Positions 18,468-26,359 of a stretch of 64,000 bases of DNA are shown here, piece by piece. The notes below the pieces were generated by a model, which did no database searches, was not told the DNA's origin, and saw nothing but the letters and a program-made list of their open reading frames with translations. This DNA is from Marinomonas ostreistagni (GTDB taxonomy: Bacteria > Pseudomonadota > Gammaproteobacteria > Pseudomonadales > Marinomonadaceae): the NCBI RefSeq assembly GCF_016461785.1, contig NZ_JAEMUH010000015.1:1-64000 (forward strand). The letters are read 5' to 3'. The position numbers were made by a program, and so were the translations under genes. Position 1 is the stretch's first letter. The number at the start of each line of letters is the position of its first letter.

Positions 18468-18481
18468 ATGAGTTAAATCAA
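18468..18481. promoter_or_regulatory. Possible FNR/ANR box upstream of ccoG
   Basis: ATGAG-TTAA-ATCAA fits the TTGAT-N4-ATCAA consensus at 8 of 10 fixed bases and sits about 108 bases before the ccoG start. Oxygen control of ccoG is common. A single imperfect site, so tentative. Confidence 0.35.
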
Positions 18482-18588
18482 GCTAAGACTGAACAATCAC
18501 TGTGCCCATTTATTTGCGCTCTATCTGTGTCTAATTCTCAAATTTTATCCCTTTAGAGTGGCCTCAATATTTCGTTGAGGTCCTGTTT

Positions 18589-19932
18589 ATGCAAAAGATC
18601 CCCTTAAAAGATACTACTTATAACGAAGGCAAGATTTATGTACGATTGATGAGTGGTCGTTTTCAAACTCTGCGTCGCATCATTAGTTGGCCCATGTTGA
18701 CGGCTTTTTTTCTTTTGGCTTGGTTACGCATAGATGGCGAGCCATTGTTGATGTTTTCCTTTTCTAACCACCGCATTTTGATTTTTGGCTTGGAGCTATC
18801 TTGGTACGACTTACAGCTATTAGGCGGGCTCTTGATTGCTGGGGCGACCTTTTTATTTTTTCTCTCCATGCTGGCAGGGCGGGTATGGTGTGGGTTTGCT
18901 TGTCCACAAAGTGTCTGGGCTTGGATCTTTATTCGCATCGAGGACAGGGTAGAAGGCAAAGCCAATCGACGGGCCAAGCAAGATAAGCAGCCCTTACAAA
19001 CCAACGTACTCTTAAGACGCTTAGTTAAACACGGACTATGGCTATTGGTCTCTGTGCTGACGGCGGTTTCGTTTACGGGCTACTTTATCGACGTTTACGA
19101 ACTGCTTGATGAGGCTATGCAGTTTGAATTGCCGATCTATGTGGTGGTGTGGTTGTTAACTGTCATCGGTTTTACCTACCTCAATGCAGGATTGATGCGA
19201 GAGCAAATTTGTCTCCATGCCTGTCCTTATTCCCGGTTCCAATCGGTGATGTTGGACCAACACAGTAAAGTGGTTTCTTATGACACCCATCGAGGTGAAC
19301 CGCGATCAATAAAACAGAGCGTTAATCAATCTCAAAAAGGAGATTGCGTGGATTGCACGCTCTGCATTCAAGTTTGCCCAGTGGGTATTGATATTCGCCA
19401 AGGCTTACAAGCCCCTTGCATCAACTGCGGTGCCTGCATTGACGCCTGCGATTCGGTCATGAAAAAACAGGCGAAACCATTGGGCTTAATTCGCTTCGCC
19501 AGCGAATCAGAACTGGCGGGGAAGCCTTACCAGCTTGTTCGTCCACGACTCGTCGGTTACTTGACTGTAATGCTAATTGCTTTATCCGTGGTGGCCTATG
19601 GCTTTACACAAACCACTGATTTACTGGTGGAGTTCAACCGAGAACGGGATGTTATGTACACAGTTCAAGGGAACGGTGAAATCTGTAACTTCTATAAAGT
19701 GAAGGCGGAAGTGTTTAACTTAGATGCATCAAGTCTACATGTCGCGGTACAGCCGTCACATTACAAAGTGTACGGTAAAACGGATATTGAGCTTACATCA
19801 GGGGATGCCTATTGGCGAGCGGTCAGACTTTGCACCGACCAACCTACACCAGGTAAATCCGATATTACAATGCTGTTTACAGCTGAAGCAGTCACTTTAA
19901 GTAAACCAACGACGTTCTTTGCGCCTCACTAA
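18589..19932 (+). CDS. ccoG: Cytochrome c oxidase accessory protein CcoG
   Basis: 447 residues: five membrane helices, the GRVWCGFACPQSVW segment, and a double ferredoxin domain CVDCTLCIQVCP with CINCGACIDAC (eight Cys, two 4Fe-4S clusters), then a C-terminal Ig-like periplasmic domain. CcoG (RdxA/FixG) participates in copper delivery to cbb3-type oxidase, probably by reducing Cu(II). It normally follows ccoNOP; here it is solitary. Confidence 0.92.
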   Translation: MQKIPLKDTTYNEGKIYVRLMSGRFQTLRRIISWPMLTAFFLLAWLRIDGEPLLMFSFSNHRILIFGLELSWYDLQLLGGLLIAGATFLFFLSMLAGRVWCGFACPQSVWAWIFIRIEDRVEGKANRRAKQDKQPLQTNVLLRRLVKHGLWLLVSVLTAVSFTGYFIDVYELLDEAMQFELPIYVVVWLLTVIGFTYLNAGLMREQICLHACPYSRFQSVMLDQHSKVVSYDTHRGEPRSIKQSVNQSQKGDCVDCTLCIQVCPVGIDIRQGLQAPCINCGACIDACDSVMKKQAKPLGLIRFASESELAGKPYQLVRPRLVGYLTVMLIALSVVAYGFTQTTDLLVEFNRERDVMYTVQGNGEICNFYKVKAEVFNLDASSLHVAVQPSHYKVYGKTDIELTSGDAYWRAVRLCTDQPTPGKSDITMLFTAEAVTLSKPTTFFAPH

Positions 19933-20029
19933 GGAGCCTTCCCTCGTTTTACTCATACTAATAAGAACATTACGCAGTTGCTTTTCTTGCTCATCCTACG
20001 TAAGTTGTTCGCTCTATTAGGTCGTACTT

Positions 20030-20215
20030 AGGTACAAGTCGTTTTTTTGACTTGGGAAGTTGGTGAGCCGCTGTGCAATCCCAACACTGCCCCCGCAACG
20101 GTAAATTGGTAACGTCGATTTTAAATGCCACTGTGTGTATTTCACATGGGAAGGTAAATCGACTGTGATACAAAGATCACGCTGATGAGTCCGGATACCA
20201 GCCTAGTAGTGGTTT
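20030..20215 (+). ncRNA. Cobalamin riboswitch
   Basis: The B12-box core features are present: GGGAAGTTGGTG with the pairing AATCCCAACACTGCCCCCGC and GCAACGGTA at about 20054-20105, a GCCACTG...CATGGGAAGG arm at 20125-20155, and the conserved GATGAGTCCGGATACCAGCC at about 20183-20202. The following stretch holds CCTCCCAACTCC (20274-20285), complementary to the GTTGGAG (about 20299-20305) that contains the ribosome binding site of the next gene. That suggests translational shut-off when cobalamin is bound. It controls the cobalt transporter operon. Confidence 0.92.
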
Positions 20216-20313
20216 ACCATGGTGTTGCGGAGGGCTTCACCGAGTAATGATGCATTAGCTGACAATACTTTTCCTCCCAACTCCGACTATTTATTTTTGT
20301 TGGAGAAATTTTT

Positions 20314-21114
20314 GTGTTTAAAAACATCGCGCTAACGGCTGTAGCAAGCGCTGCGCTTTATTCTTCTGTTGCTTCGGCACACTTTCAAATGGTGTACACA
20401 CCAGAATTGCTGCGAGAAGCTGGCGGCCCCATTTCATTGAAATTGCCTTTTACTCATCCTTCTGAAAGTGGCCATGTGATGGCGGCCGATGAGCCGGAAG
20501 CGTTTTACGTGGTTAAAAAGGGCAAAAAAACAGACCTTCTCGATACGGTTAAACCCAGTCAATGGACCAGTGCAAGCAACACAGGCTCGTCTTATGAAGC
20601 ACAGTATTCATTACGTGGCTTAGGGGATTATGTCTTTATCTATGAGATGGCGCCTTACTACGAAGCATCAGAAGACATCTATATTCAGCAGATTAGCAAA
20701 TCAATTGTGAACGTTGGTAGCTTGCCAACCGACTGGAATGAGGACTTTGGCCTAAAAGCGGAGATCGTACCACTGACCAAACCTTATGCGATTTATGAAG
20801 GTGGCACGTTCACTGGCGTTGTGCGCAGTGAAGGGCAGCCTGTGCCATTCGCTGAAATTGAGGTGGAATACGTCAACTATGAACCTAATTCTGACACAAA
20901 TGCCTTTGCCAGCGAGGGGAATATCGAGCCACCCGCTGATGCCTTCATTACAATGACCATTTTCGCGGATGCCAATGGTACGTTTACCTTTGGGATTCCT
21001 AAAGCGGGTCAGTGGGGATTTGCGGCCTTAGGTGTGGGTTCTGAAACCGAATACAAAGGCAAAGAGCTGTCCCAAGATGCCGTCATCTGGGTGCAAGCTC
21101 ATGCTATCAAATAA
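20314..21114 (+). CDS. DUF4198 periplasmic component of the cobalt ECF transporter (NikK/CbiK type)
   Basis: 266 residues from a GTG start that follows GGAG by about 9 bases. Signal peptide MFKNIALTAVASAALYSSVAS, then a DUF4198 beta-sandwich; the mature N-terminus begins AHFQMVYTP, placing a His at the likely metal-binding end. DUF4198 proteins accompany nickel/cobalt ECF transporters (the K component of NikKLMQO systems). The upstream cobalamin riboswitch points to cobalt. First gene of a five-gene operon. Confidence 0.82.
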   Translation: MFKNIALTAVASAALYSSVASAHFQMVYTPELLREAGGPISLKLPFTHPSESGHVMAADEPEAFYVVKKGKKTDLLDTVKPSQWTSASNTGSSYEAQYSLRGLGDYVFIYEMAPYYEASEDIYIQQISKSIVNVGSLPTDWNEDFGLKAEIVPLTKPYAIYEGGTFTGVVRSEGQPVPFAEIEVEYVNYEPNSDTNAFASEGNIEPPADAFITMTIFADANGTFTFGIPKAGQWGFAALGVGSETEYKGKELSQDAVIWVQAHAIK

Positions 21115-21126
21115 TAGGATTAAGGT

Positions 21127-21747
21127 ATGCATATTGTAGACGGAGCGTTATCCGTTCCCGTCTTAGCCATCGGCGCCGTGTTAACGGCGGCCGGTGTGGC
21201 TTTAGGCTTAAAGAAGATGGATTATGACCACCTTCCGCAGGTGGGCGTATTGTCAGCTGCATTTTTTATTGCCTCTTACATCCATTTACCGATTGGTTTT
21301 TCGAGTGTGCATTTGATTCTTAACGGTTTAATCGGATTGGCACTTGGGTGGGCTGCGTTCCCTGCGTTATTGATTGCGTTATTCCTGCAAGCCGTTTTCT
21401 TTGGCTTTGGCGGTTTTGTCGTGTTGGGTGTCAACACGTTGAATATCGCGTTACCTGCCGTGCTGGTTTACTACGGTTGCCGCTATGGTATTCAATCCAG
21501 TTCCCCGAAAGTGGCTGCCATATGGGGGGCAATCGGCGGTGCTGGAAGCATTATCCTGACGACCTTAATGGTCGCCGTGTCTTTAATGCTATCGGGAGAA
21601 GGGTTTGCGTTGGCTGCCAAAGCGACGTTTATCGCACATATACCAGTGATGATCATCGAAGGTTTTGTGACGGCATCAGCGGTGCTGTTGATCCGAAAAG
21701 TGAAGCCTACTTTCCTTGGATTGGATGAGGAGCGTGTCTATGGCTAG
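21127..21747 (+). CDS. cbiM: Cobalt ECF transporter substrate-specific permease CbiM
   Basis: 206 residues, six or seven helices. It starts MHIVDG, the family hallmark whose N-terminal amine, His2 and nearby residues coordinate the metal, followed by the conserved HLPIGFSSVHLILNGL. CbiM is the S-component that binds Co2+. The usual CbiN gene is absent; the L and K proteins stand in for it. Overlaps the next gene by 8 bases. Confidence 0.92.
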   Translation: MHIVDGALSVPVLAIGAVLTAAGVALGLKKMDYDHLPQVGVLSAAFFIASYIHLPIGFSSVHLILNGLIGLALGWAAFPALLIALFLQAVFFGFGGFVVLGVNTLNIALPAVLVYYGCRYGIQSSSPKVAAIWGAIGGAGSIILTTLMVAVSLMLSGEGFALAAKATFIAHIPVMIIEGFVTASAVLLIRKVKPTFLGLDEERVYG

Positions 21748-22345
21748 ATGGCGATTCATTCTGACGGTCTTGTGCATGTGCTCGTCTTTTATGGTTCAAG
21801 CACACAATGTGATCAGCGGTGTGTATGCGATAGGCTCAACCATTGAAGGCGAGATCGGCTTTTCAAATGGTGACATGGCGGCTGAGGGCACAGAAGTGAT
21901 TGTGTTCGATTCCTTGGGGAATGAGTTAGGGCGTGTGAAAACCGATGCTGAAGGATTGTTTGCCTTTGAGGCGAAGAAGCGTATTGATCACTTTTTCTAT
22001 GCCAACATGAGTTCAGGGCATGTGATGGAAGAAATGCTACCCGCAGACCAACTGCCGGAGTCTTTGTCGGGAGACGTTATTAGCGCTGAGAATAGCGATA
22101 CGAAGCAGGCATCCAAGGCGACTTCAATGTCTACCTCAGGGATGGATCAAGCTGAGCTTGAGGCCATGATTGAAAAAGCCGTGGCGAAACAAGTGAAGCC
22201 GTTACGCCAAGAATTGATGCAGTATCAAGCGAAAGCTGGGATGCAAGATATATTAGGCGGCATTGGTTACATCTTTGGCCTATGTGGCTTAGGGATTTGG
22301 TGGCGCCAGCGTCAAAAAGAGAAACAGGAAAAGGCAAATGCCTGA
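21740..22345 (+). CDS. Cobalt ECF transporter accessory protein (NikL/CbiL type)
   Basis: 201 residues from ATG 21740, preferred because GAGGAGCG lies just upstream; the frame extends to 21716 inside cbiM. Signal peptide, then a small carboxypeptidase-regulatory-like beta domain (GTEVIVFDSLGNELGRVKTD), a predicted coiled segment around residues 140-165, and one C-terminal membrane helix followed by a basic tail. This matches the L component of KLMQO nickel/cobalt transporters, which takes the structural place of CbiN. Confidence 0.8.
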   Translation: MARWRFILTVLCMCSSFMVQAHNVISGVYAIGSTIEGEIGFSNGDMAAEGTEVIVFDSLGNELGRVKTDAEGLFAFEAKKRIDHFFYANMSSGHVMEEMLPADQLPESLSGDVISAENSDTKQASKATSMSTSGMDQAELEAMIEKAVAKQVKPLRQELMQYQAKAGMQDILGGIGYIFGLCGLGIWWRQRQKEKQEKANA

Positions 22346-23120
22346 GTTTCTGGAGCACAGCGGCACCTCTTGGCAAGGTCAAAAAGTTAAACATCACCGT
22401 TCAATCGTGGATCATATAGATCCTCGCTTGCGGGTGGTGATGGCTTCCTTGTTTGCCCTGATCACCGTGTTATCACAGAGCTTTTTAAGCCTATGTGTCG
22501 CGGTCGGCGTAGGTTTGCTGTTAGCACTTCTCGCTAGATTGAACCTAAAACGCACCTTACGTCGAGTGTTGGCGATGGATATGTTTATGATTTTTCTGAT
22601 CATATTGTTGCCTTTTACAACACCTGGAGAGACTTGGTTCAGCATCTTAGGTCTTTCAGCCAGCAAGGAAGGTTTTCTCCATGCTGTCGTGATTCTATTG
22701 AAAGCGCATGCTGTGGTACTAACGCTGTTAGCGCTTATTGGTACACTCAGCGCCACGGTGCTCGGACATGCTCTAGCACGCTTACGCATTCCGGATAAAC
22801 TGGTGCACTTGATGCTTTTCACAGTGCGCTATTTAGAAGTCATTGGGCAAGAGTACAAACGTATGCGACGCGCTATGAAAGCTAGAGCCTTCGTATTACG
22901 TACAGATCGACATACATGGCGCTCGATAGGCTACTTAATCGGCATGCTATTGGTCCACTCATTGGAACGCTCAGAACGTATCATGGATGCTATGAAGTGC
23001 CGCGGATATCAAGGCAAGTTCTATTTATTTGACGATATGCGCTTGAGCCAGAAAGACCTGACTTTCAGCCTTATTTTTACACCTGTTTTGTGTCTATTGA
23101 TCGGATTAAATTTTCTATGA
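22338..23120 (+). CDS. cbiQ: ECF transporter T-component CbiQ
   Basis: 260 residues with an N-terminal cytoplasmic segment, about five helices and the coupling helices typical of EcfT proteins: two Ala-Arg-Gly-like motifs, seen as MKARAF and MKCRGY. It couples the ATPases to CbiM. Overlaps the neighbours on both sides, indicating translational coupling. Confidence 0.88.
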   Translation: MPEFLEHSGTSWQGQKVKHHRSIVDHIDPRLRVVMASLFALITVLSQSFLSLCVAVGVGLLLALLARLNLKRTLRRVLAMDMFMIFLIILLPFTTPGETWFSILGLSASKEGFLHAVVILLKAHAVVLTLLALIGTLSATVLGHALARLRIPDKLVHLMLFTVRYLEVIGQEYKRMRRAMKARAFVLRTDRHTWRSIGYLIGMLLVHSLERSERIMDAMKCRGYQGKFYLFDDMRLSQKDLTFSLIFTPVLCLLIGLNFL

Positions 23121-23779
23121 GCAGCGACGAATCTTTTTTCAAAGTAACTGGTTTAAGCTATCGCTACCCGAGACGGGGTGTGGTGTTAGATCAGGTGGAT
23201 TTTGAATTGAAAAGAGGAGAGCGAGTAGCGCTCACTGGGCCAAATGGTGCGGGTAAGACGACTTTTTTACACTTGTTAGTAGGCTTAAAGAAGCCCAAAA
23301 CAGGCCAGATTTGGGCGTTTGGTAAAACGCGAAATGACGAAAAAGAGTTTGTGGAGGTGCGAGCAAGGGCTGGGTTTTTGTTTCAAGATCCAGATGACCA
23401 ATTGTTTTGTCCGACGGTGTTAGAAGATGTGGCATTTGGCCCGTTGAACTTGGGCAAGTCACGGACAGAAGCTTTGCAGATTGCTAAAGATACATTGACC
23501 TCACTTGGTATGGCTGGGTTTGAAGAAAGGATCACTCACCAACTTTCAGGCGGTGAAAAGCGCATGATAACTCTGGCCGCCGTCTTAGCAATGGAGCCGG
23601 ATGTGTTATTGCTAGACGAGCCAAGTAATGCCCTGGATGTTAAAGCCCGTCAACGTTTGATCGATACGCTTCTTAGCTTGCCTCAAGCCATGGTCATAGT
23701 GTCCCATGATGCGGATTTTGTTGATCAGCTATCTACCCGTGAACTGCGTCTTGAGAACGCAGCACTAATGGTTATTTAA
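23117..23779 (+). CDS. cbiO: ECF transporter ATPase CbiO
   Basis: 220 residues from ATG 23117, whose first base starts an ATGA overlap with the cbiQ stop; an open extension to 23090 is unlikely. Walker A GPNGAGKTT, Q-loop FQDPDDQLFCPTV, signature LSGGE, Walker B LLLDEPSNALD, and a switch His in VSHDADF. One ATPase gene, so a homodimer is expected. It closes the cobalt uptake operon and is followed by a terminator. Confidence 0.92.
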   Translation: MSSDESFFKVTGLSYRYPRRGVVLDQVDFELKRGERVALTGPNGAGKTTFLHLLVGLKKPKTGQIWAFGKTRNDEKEFVEVRARAGFLFQDPDDQLFCPTVLEDVAFGPLNLGKSRTEALQIAKDTLTSLGMAGFEERITHQLSGGEKRMITLAAVLAMEPDVLLLDEPSNALDVKARQRLIDTLLSLPQAMVIVSHDADFVDQLSTRELRLENAALMVI

Positions 23780-23792
23780 GCAGCCTTCATAT

Positions 23793-23821
23793 GGGGCTAC
23801 CAAATCGGTTAGCCCCTTTTT
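23793..23821 (+). terminator. Intrinsic terminator of the cobalt transporter operon
   Basis: GGGGCTA (23793-23799) pairs with TAGCCCC (23810-23816) across a ten-base loop and runs into TTTTT. Good plus-strand rho-independent terminator. Confidence 0.85.
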
Positions 23822-23833
23822 CTATTCTAGAAA

Positions 23834-23977
23834 CTATCGTTTCTTCCCACCTTTGCCTTGTACGGCTTTAAATCGTGGATTTGATTTACAAATTACGAAT
23901 AGTCGACCACGGCGTTTTACCACTTGACAGTCTGGGTGGCGCTTTTTAGCCGTTTTCAGTGATGACAAAACTTGCAT
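23834..23977 (-). CDS. rpmJ: 50S ribosomal protein L36, type B (zinc-independent)
   Basis: 47 residues. The chain begins [20 protein letters not shown] and continues [19 protein letters not shown], matching the YkgO-type L36 that lacks the four-residue zinc ribbon. Its ATG overlaps the L31 stop by one base (TAATG), so the two are translationally coupled. YkgO-type L36 replaces the zinc-bound form under zinc shortage. A Zur box precedes the pair. Confidence 0.93.
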   Translation of the reverse strand: MQVLSSLKTAKKRHPDCQVVKRRGRLFVICKSNPRFKAVQGKGGKKR

Positions 23978-24240
23978 TAACGTGCTCCTTTTAACTGACG
24001 AGAACCAAAGCGACGTTTGAAGTTTTGAACACGTCCTTCCAACTGTGTGGCACGTTGCTCACCAGTGTAGACCGGATGAGAGGCCGAGGAAATATCAATG
24101 GTGTGGTAGGGGTAGGTGTTCCCGTCCTTCCACTCAATTGTCTGTGAAGTTTGTAGCGTAGTTTTGATTAGGAAATAGGTGTCTACGCTGGTGTCATGAA
24201 ATACGACTGTACGGTATTCCGGGTGAATGTTTGAACGCAT
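23977..24240 (-). CDS. rpmE2: 50S ribosomal protein L31, type B (zinc-independent)
   Basis: 87 residues: [20 protein letters not shown], then [15 protein letters not shown] and a basic tail. This is the YkgM-type L31 without the CxxC zinc site. It releases ribosomal zinc when substituted for the zinc form. Upstream GGAGGCACCC gives a ribosome binding site, and a Zur box lies 27 bases before the start. Confidence 0.93.
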   Translation of the reverse strand: MRSNIHPEYRTVVFHDTSVDTYFLIKTTLQTSQTIEWKDGNTYPYHTIDISSASHPVYTGEQRATQLEGRVQNFKRRFGSRQLKGAR

Positions 24241-24266
24241 AGGGTGCCTCCTTGAATGATTTAATT

Positions 24267-24283
24267 ATGTTATATCATAACAT
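24267..24283. promoter_or_regulatory. Zur box for rpmE2-rpmJ
   Basis: ATGTTATATCATAACAT is a 17-bp near-perfect palindrome and differs at one position from the gammaproteobacterial Zur core ATGTTATANTATAACAT. It lies directly upstream of the type B L31/L36 genes, the textbook Zur targets. Confidence 0.85.
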
Positions 24284-24293
24284 CTATTATGTA

Positions 24294-24312
24294 AATGATA
24301 ATCGATATCATT
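24294..24312. promoter_or_regulatory. Fur-like palindrome beside the Zur box
   Basis: AATGATAATCGATATCATT is a 19-bp palindrome of two 7-bp arms around ATCGA, close to Fur-type sites. It lies 10 bases from the Zur box, between rpmE2 and the EAL-HDOD gene. It may be a second metalloregulator site for either gene. Confidence 0.45.
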
Positions 24313-24439
24313 AATTGTTTGGTATCTCTGTCGTGACATCAGTATTTTTGAAGGAGGAAAAATTTGATGATTAAGCTATAAATAACAAGAGACTTTGTTT
24401 TTATAAATTTTCATAGATGTTTTTTTGAAGTGACTTTTT

Positions 24440-25648
24440 ATGCCTTTATCTCAGTCCTACTGTGTTGCATTACAACCCATATGCGACCTAAATATGGTCC
24501 ATGTAGCGGATGAACTTCTTTATCGATCTGCATCATCGACTACTAAGGCAATTATTAATAACGAGTTAGAAGCCACGGCAAGGGCTTGTAATGCGGCTTT
24601 CTATGAAACCGGTATTGAAAACCTCTGCGGCAGTGGTAAGTTATTTTTTAACGCCCCAAGAGAATGGTTGCTAAAACCTGAGCTACTGCCTCCGTATCCA
24701 GAACAAGTTGTCATTGAAGTACTAGAAACAGTTGAGGGTGACGAGGATATTCTCACAGCTCTTCGGCATGTAAAGGCACTTGGTTATCAAATCGCTTTAG
24801 ATGATTTTGTTCTTAATGAACAAACACGGCCATTACTTGAGGTAGCTGATATCATCAAACTTGATATGCTAGATGCTCAGCAAAAGAGCAATATTGAGCT
24901 ATACCTAGATCAGGGCATTACATTGCTTGCGGAAAAAGTTGAAGACGTTGCGATGTTTGAACGTTGCAAAGAGGTAGGGTTTACACTTTTTCAAGGCTAT
25001 TTCTACGCTAAGCCAGAGATCAAAAGTGCGACATCGGTCGACCGCAGCGGCAATGCAAACGTCAGGCTTGAAATTCTCAACGAGCTTTATGTATGTGATG
25101 TTGATTTAGAGAAAGTAGAGAAGTTGTTGGTTTTAGAGCCTCAGTTAGTGGTTCGCTTGTTAAAAATGATGAATTCAGCTCAGTATAAACGAGCGAATGT
25201 GATCAGTAACTTACATCAGGCATTAACTCTACTGGGGTTAGAAAAGCTACGAACCTTAGTGAGCACGCTTGTCCTAGCCAACGATGACCCATGTAGGATG
25301 TTATTACTGCCAAAAGTTTTAACCCGTGCTGCTATGTGTAGGGCTTTGGCTGAAAATGAATTTAAATCCAATTCAGATGAAGCATTCTTAGTAGGGATGT
25401 TATCGATGGCTGACTTAATGTTAGGCCAGCCAATTAATAAAGTTTGCGAGCAATTACCGATTAATCAAGATAGCGTGGAGGCTCTTATCAGCCACAAAGG
25501 TAAGCTAGGCAGCATACTCAACTTAGTGAAAACATTTGAAAAAGCCGATTTGCATTCCGCTAATGGAACGACGGTCGACAAACTAAATGGTTATTACTTG
25601 GACAGCCGGAGCTGGGCTATGACAATGCTAGCAGGGCTTTACGATTAG
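24440..25648 (+). CDS. EAL-HDOD signalling protein (YuxH type)
   Basis: 402 residues. Residues about 1-195 are an EAL-like domain in which the signature is altered (DELLYR in place of EALLR), while the Asn of FFNAPREW, Glu of VIEVLE, the pair IALDDF, Lys in IIKLD and AEKVE remain. Residues about 200-400 are an HDOD domain (LVVRLLKMMNSAQYKR). Such fusions usually act as regulatory scaffolds in c-di-GMP or stress signalling; catalysis is uncertain. It ends convergently, 4 bases into hemG. Confidence 0.87.
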   Translation: MPLSQSYCVALQPICDLNMVHVADELLYRSASSTTKAIINNELEATARACNAAFYETGIENLCGSGKLFFNAPREWLLKPELLPPYPEQVVIEVLETVEGDEDILTALRHVKALGYQIALDDFVLNEQTRPLLEVADIIKLDMLDAQQKSNIELYLDQGITLLAEKVEDVAMFERCKEVGFTLFQGYFYAKPEIKSATSVDRSGNANVRLEILNELYVCDVDLEKVEKLLVLEPQLVVRLLKMMNSAQYKRANVISNLHQALTLLGLEKLRTLVSTLVLANDDPCRMLLLPKVLTRAAMCRALAENEFKSNSDEAFLVGMLSMADLMLGQPINKVCEQLPINQDSVEALISHKGKLGSILNLVKTFEKADLHSANGTTVDKLNGYYLDSRSWAMTMLAGLYD

Positions 25649-26166
25649 AGTTGCTGGAATTCAGTCGCGATACGGTCAACTTGGCCCCAATCAGTGAATT
25701 GAATTTCACCATTACCGATCTGTTCACCACTCATTTTAAAGATCAGTTTGATCATAAAACGATCGAAGATGCTATTGTTAGCCAAGTGCAGTTTGCCTGC
25801 AAAAACGGCTTCAATGTCTGCATGAATACCCGTTTTATGCTTGAGTTTTATAAAATATGGGTTGTTTGAAGGTAAGCATTTGTTGGTTTTTCTGGCGGTG
25901 GCATTAACGCTAAATAACAACGTCTTTTTTGTACTGAGTAAGGTCTCCTGTTCGATTAAAAAGTGTTCAAATTCTGGCCGATGTTTACCATAACGAACGC
26001 TCCCGCCCAAAATAACCTTTTCATAGTTCGCTAAATCAACCGCTGTCGCGTTATAAATATCGATTAAGGTCACATCGTGATCGGTCTTGATATGTTCGCC
26101 AATACGCTGGCAAATTCTTTTAGTCTGACCATCAACACTTGAATAGAGTGCGAGTGTTTTTATCAT
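25645..26166 (-). CDS. hemG: Protoporphyrinogen IX oxidase, flavodoxin type (HemG)
   Basis: 173 residues, a flavodoxin fold: FMN loop YSSVDGQTKRI, LGGSVRYGKH, and a C-terminal segment typical of menaquinone/ubiquinone-dependent protoporphyrinogen IX dehydrogenase, with a long insert. It passes electrons from protoporphyrinogen IX to the respiratory quinone during heme synthesis. The placement behind the cytochrome bd operon fits heme supply and quinone chemistry. Confidence 0.88.
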   Translation of the reverse strand: MIKTLALYSSVDGQTKRICQRIGEHIKTDHDVTLIDIYNATAVDLANYEKVILGGSVRYGKHRPEFEHFLIEQETLLSTKKTLLFSVNATARKTNKCLPSNNPYFIKLKHKTGIHADIEAVFAGKLHLANNSIFDRFMIKLIFKMSGEQIGNGEIQFTDWGQVDRIATEFQQL

Positions 26167-26192
26167 CTCGGATGCCTTTTAATGATTTGATC

Positions 26193-26229
26193 GCCAAACC
26201 AAGCCTTTGTCTATGAGGCTTGGTTTGGC
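26193..26229 (-). terminator. Strong hairpin between the bd oxidase operon and hemG
   Basis: A perfect 14-bp inverted repeat, GCCAAACCAAGCCT (26193-26206) with AGGCTTGGTTTGGC (26216-26229). No T-run follows on the minus strand, so it is either an attenuator or a stabiliser of the upstream transcript. It probably separates hemG expression from the oxidase. Confidence 0.6.
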
Positions 26230-26236
26230 ATCCAAA

Positions 26237-26359
26237 TTATCCAACACTATGTATCAGAAATCGTAAGCCGTAAGCAATTATGCTAAGGCTAATCAGACCT
26301 GAGACATAGAGGAGTGTGAACCACTGCCAAGACTTCAAATTTTTCATAGTGGCTTTCAT
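26237..26359 (-). CDS. DUF2474 small membrane protein of the bd oxidase operon
   Basis: 40 residues, below usual ORF cut-offs. Its ATG shares one base with the cydB stop (TAATG), with GGAGG upstream. Reading: MKATMKNLKSWQWFTLLYVS, then a single hydrophobic helix ending in GLRFLIHSVG. This is the pattern of DUF2474, the small single-helix protein downstream of cyanide-insensitive oxidase genes, analogous in position to CydX. It likely stabilises the oxidase complex. Confidence 0.8.
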   Translation of the reverse strand: MKATMKNLKSWQWFTLLYVSGLISLSIIAYGLRFLIHSVG

